Source: Ilumatobacteraceae bacterium | GTDB taxonomy: Bacteria; Actinomycetota; Acidimicrobiia; Acidimicrobiales; Ilumatobacteraceae | Assembly: GCA_025456105.1 (NCBI GenBank) | Contig: JALOLG010000058.1 | Location: 1-7,562 of the forward strand | Direction of reading: 5' to 3' | DNA: 7,562 nucleotides | Shown here: one piece after another, positions 7,502 through 7,562 of the stretch | How positions within the stretch are numbered: position 1 is the stretch's first letter | Layout of the letters: each line of letters begins with the position of its first letter | Notes under the pieces: model-generated | What the model saw: the letters and a program-made list of their open reading frames with translations, nothing else | Database searches by the model: none | What the model was told of the DNA's origin: nothing | Position numbers and translations under genes: made by a program

Positions 7502-7562
7502 TCAGGATCGCCACTCGAGGACGGTGAAGCCGCCGAGACCGGCAGGGTCGAGCAGCGCCTCG
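7502..7562 (-). CDS. C-terminal end of an unidentified protein (5' part outside window)
   Basis: Only the final 19 codons are present. They read EALLDPAGLGGFTVLEWRS and then TGA at 7502-7504. The frame is open to the window edge and has the G/C-ending codon pattern of the window. The short tail, with a turn followed by a hydrophobic strand ending in EWR, is not enough to name a family. It ends 31 bp before the hydrolase start on the same strand, so co-transcription is possible. Confidence 0.55.
   Translation of the reverse strand, partial: EALLDPAGLGGFTVLEWRS

Noticed and set aside
6079..7527. A 482-residue plus-strand frame crossing the palindrome
   Set aside because: It is out of frame with the sulfatase C-terminus and antisense to the alpha/beta hydrolase, which has a full catalytic triad.

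Overview
The window is very GC-rich and uses G/C at almost every third codon position. It lacks Shine-Dalgarno sequences in front of its genes. Every visible start codon sits about 6-8 bases behind a -10-like hexamer, which is the arrangement of leaderless transcripts. With the gene content (acetyl-CoA synthetase, type III alkyl sulfatase, small cupin, PAAR-like protein), this suggests a high-GC actinobacterium, possibly of the class Acidimicrobiia. That placement is inference; no rRNA or marker gene is present to confirm it.

Layout, left to right. A truncated gene of unknown function starts at 230 and runs off the left edge on the minus strand. Upstream of it, on the same strand, is acetyl-CoA synthetase (306-2267). 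A 76-bp divergent intergenic region separates acs from an EamA/DMT-family exporter (2344-3255, plus). A small class I SAM-dependent methyltransferase (3268-3855, plus) follows 12 bp later. It collides tail to tail, with a 25-bp overlap, with a PAAR-like (DUF4280-type) protein on the minus strand (3831-4223). A small cupin (4298-4699, minus) lies upstream of that. A 45-bp divergent promoter region separates the cupin from a type III (metallo-beta-lactamase-fold) alkyl sulfatase (4745-6631, plus). A perfect 23-bp inverted repeat (6646-6694) sits between the sulfatase and a convergent alpha/beta hydrolase (6685-7470, minus) and supplies the hydrolase stop codon. The last 19 codons of another minus-strand gene enter from the right edge.

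The genes are mostly ordinary small-molecule metabolism. Alkyl sulfatase releases fatty alcohols from alkyl sulfates, and acetyl-CoA synthetase activates acetate. A catabolic link between them is possible, but the sequence does not show it. The unusual items are an orphan PAAR-like spike-tip protein with no secretion machinery beside it, the overlapping divergent cupin/sulfatase promoters, the long perfect palindrome, and the consistent leaderless start architecture. I saw no tRNA, rRNA, CRISPR array, insertion sequence or transposase. No gene-free stretch exceeds 80 bases.
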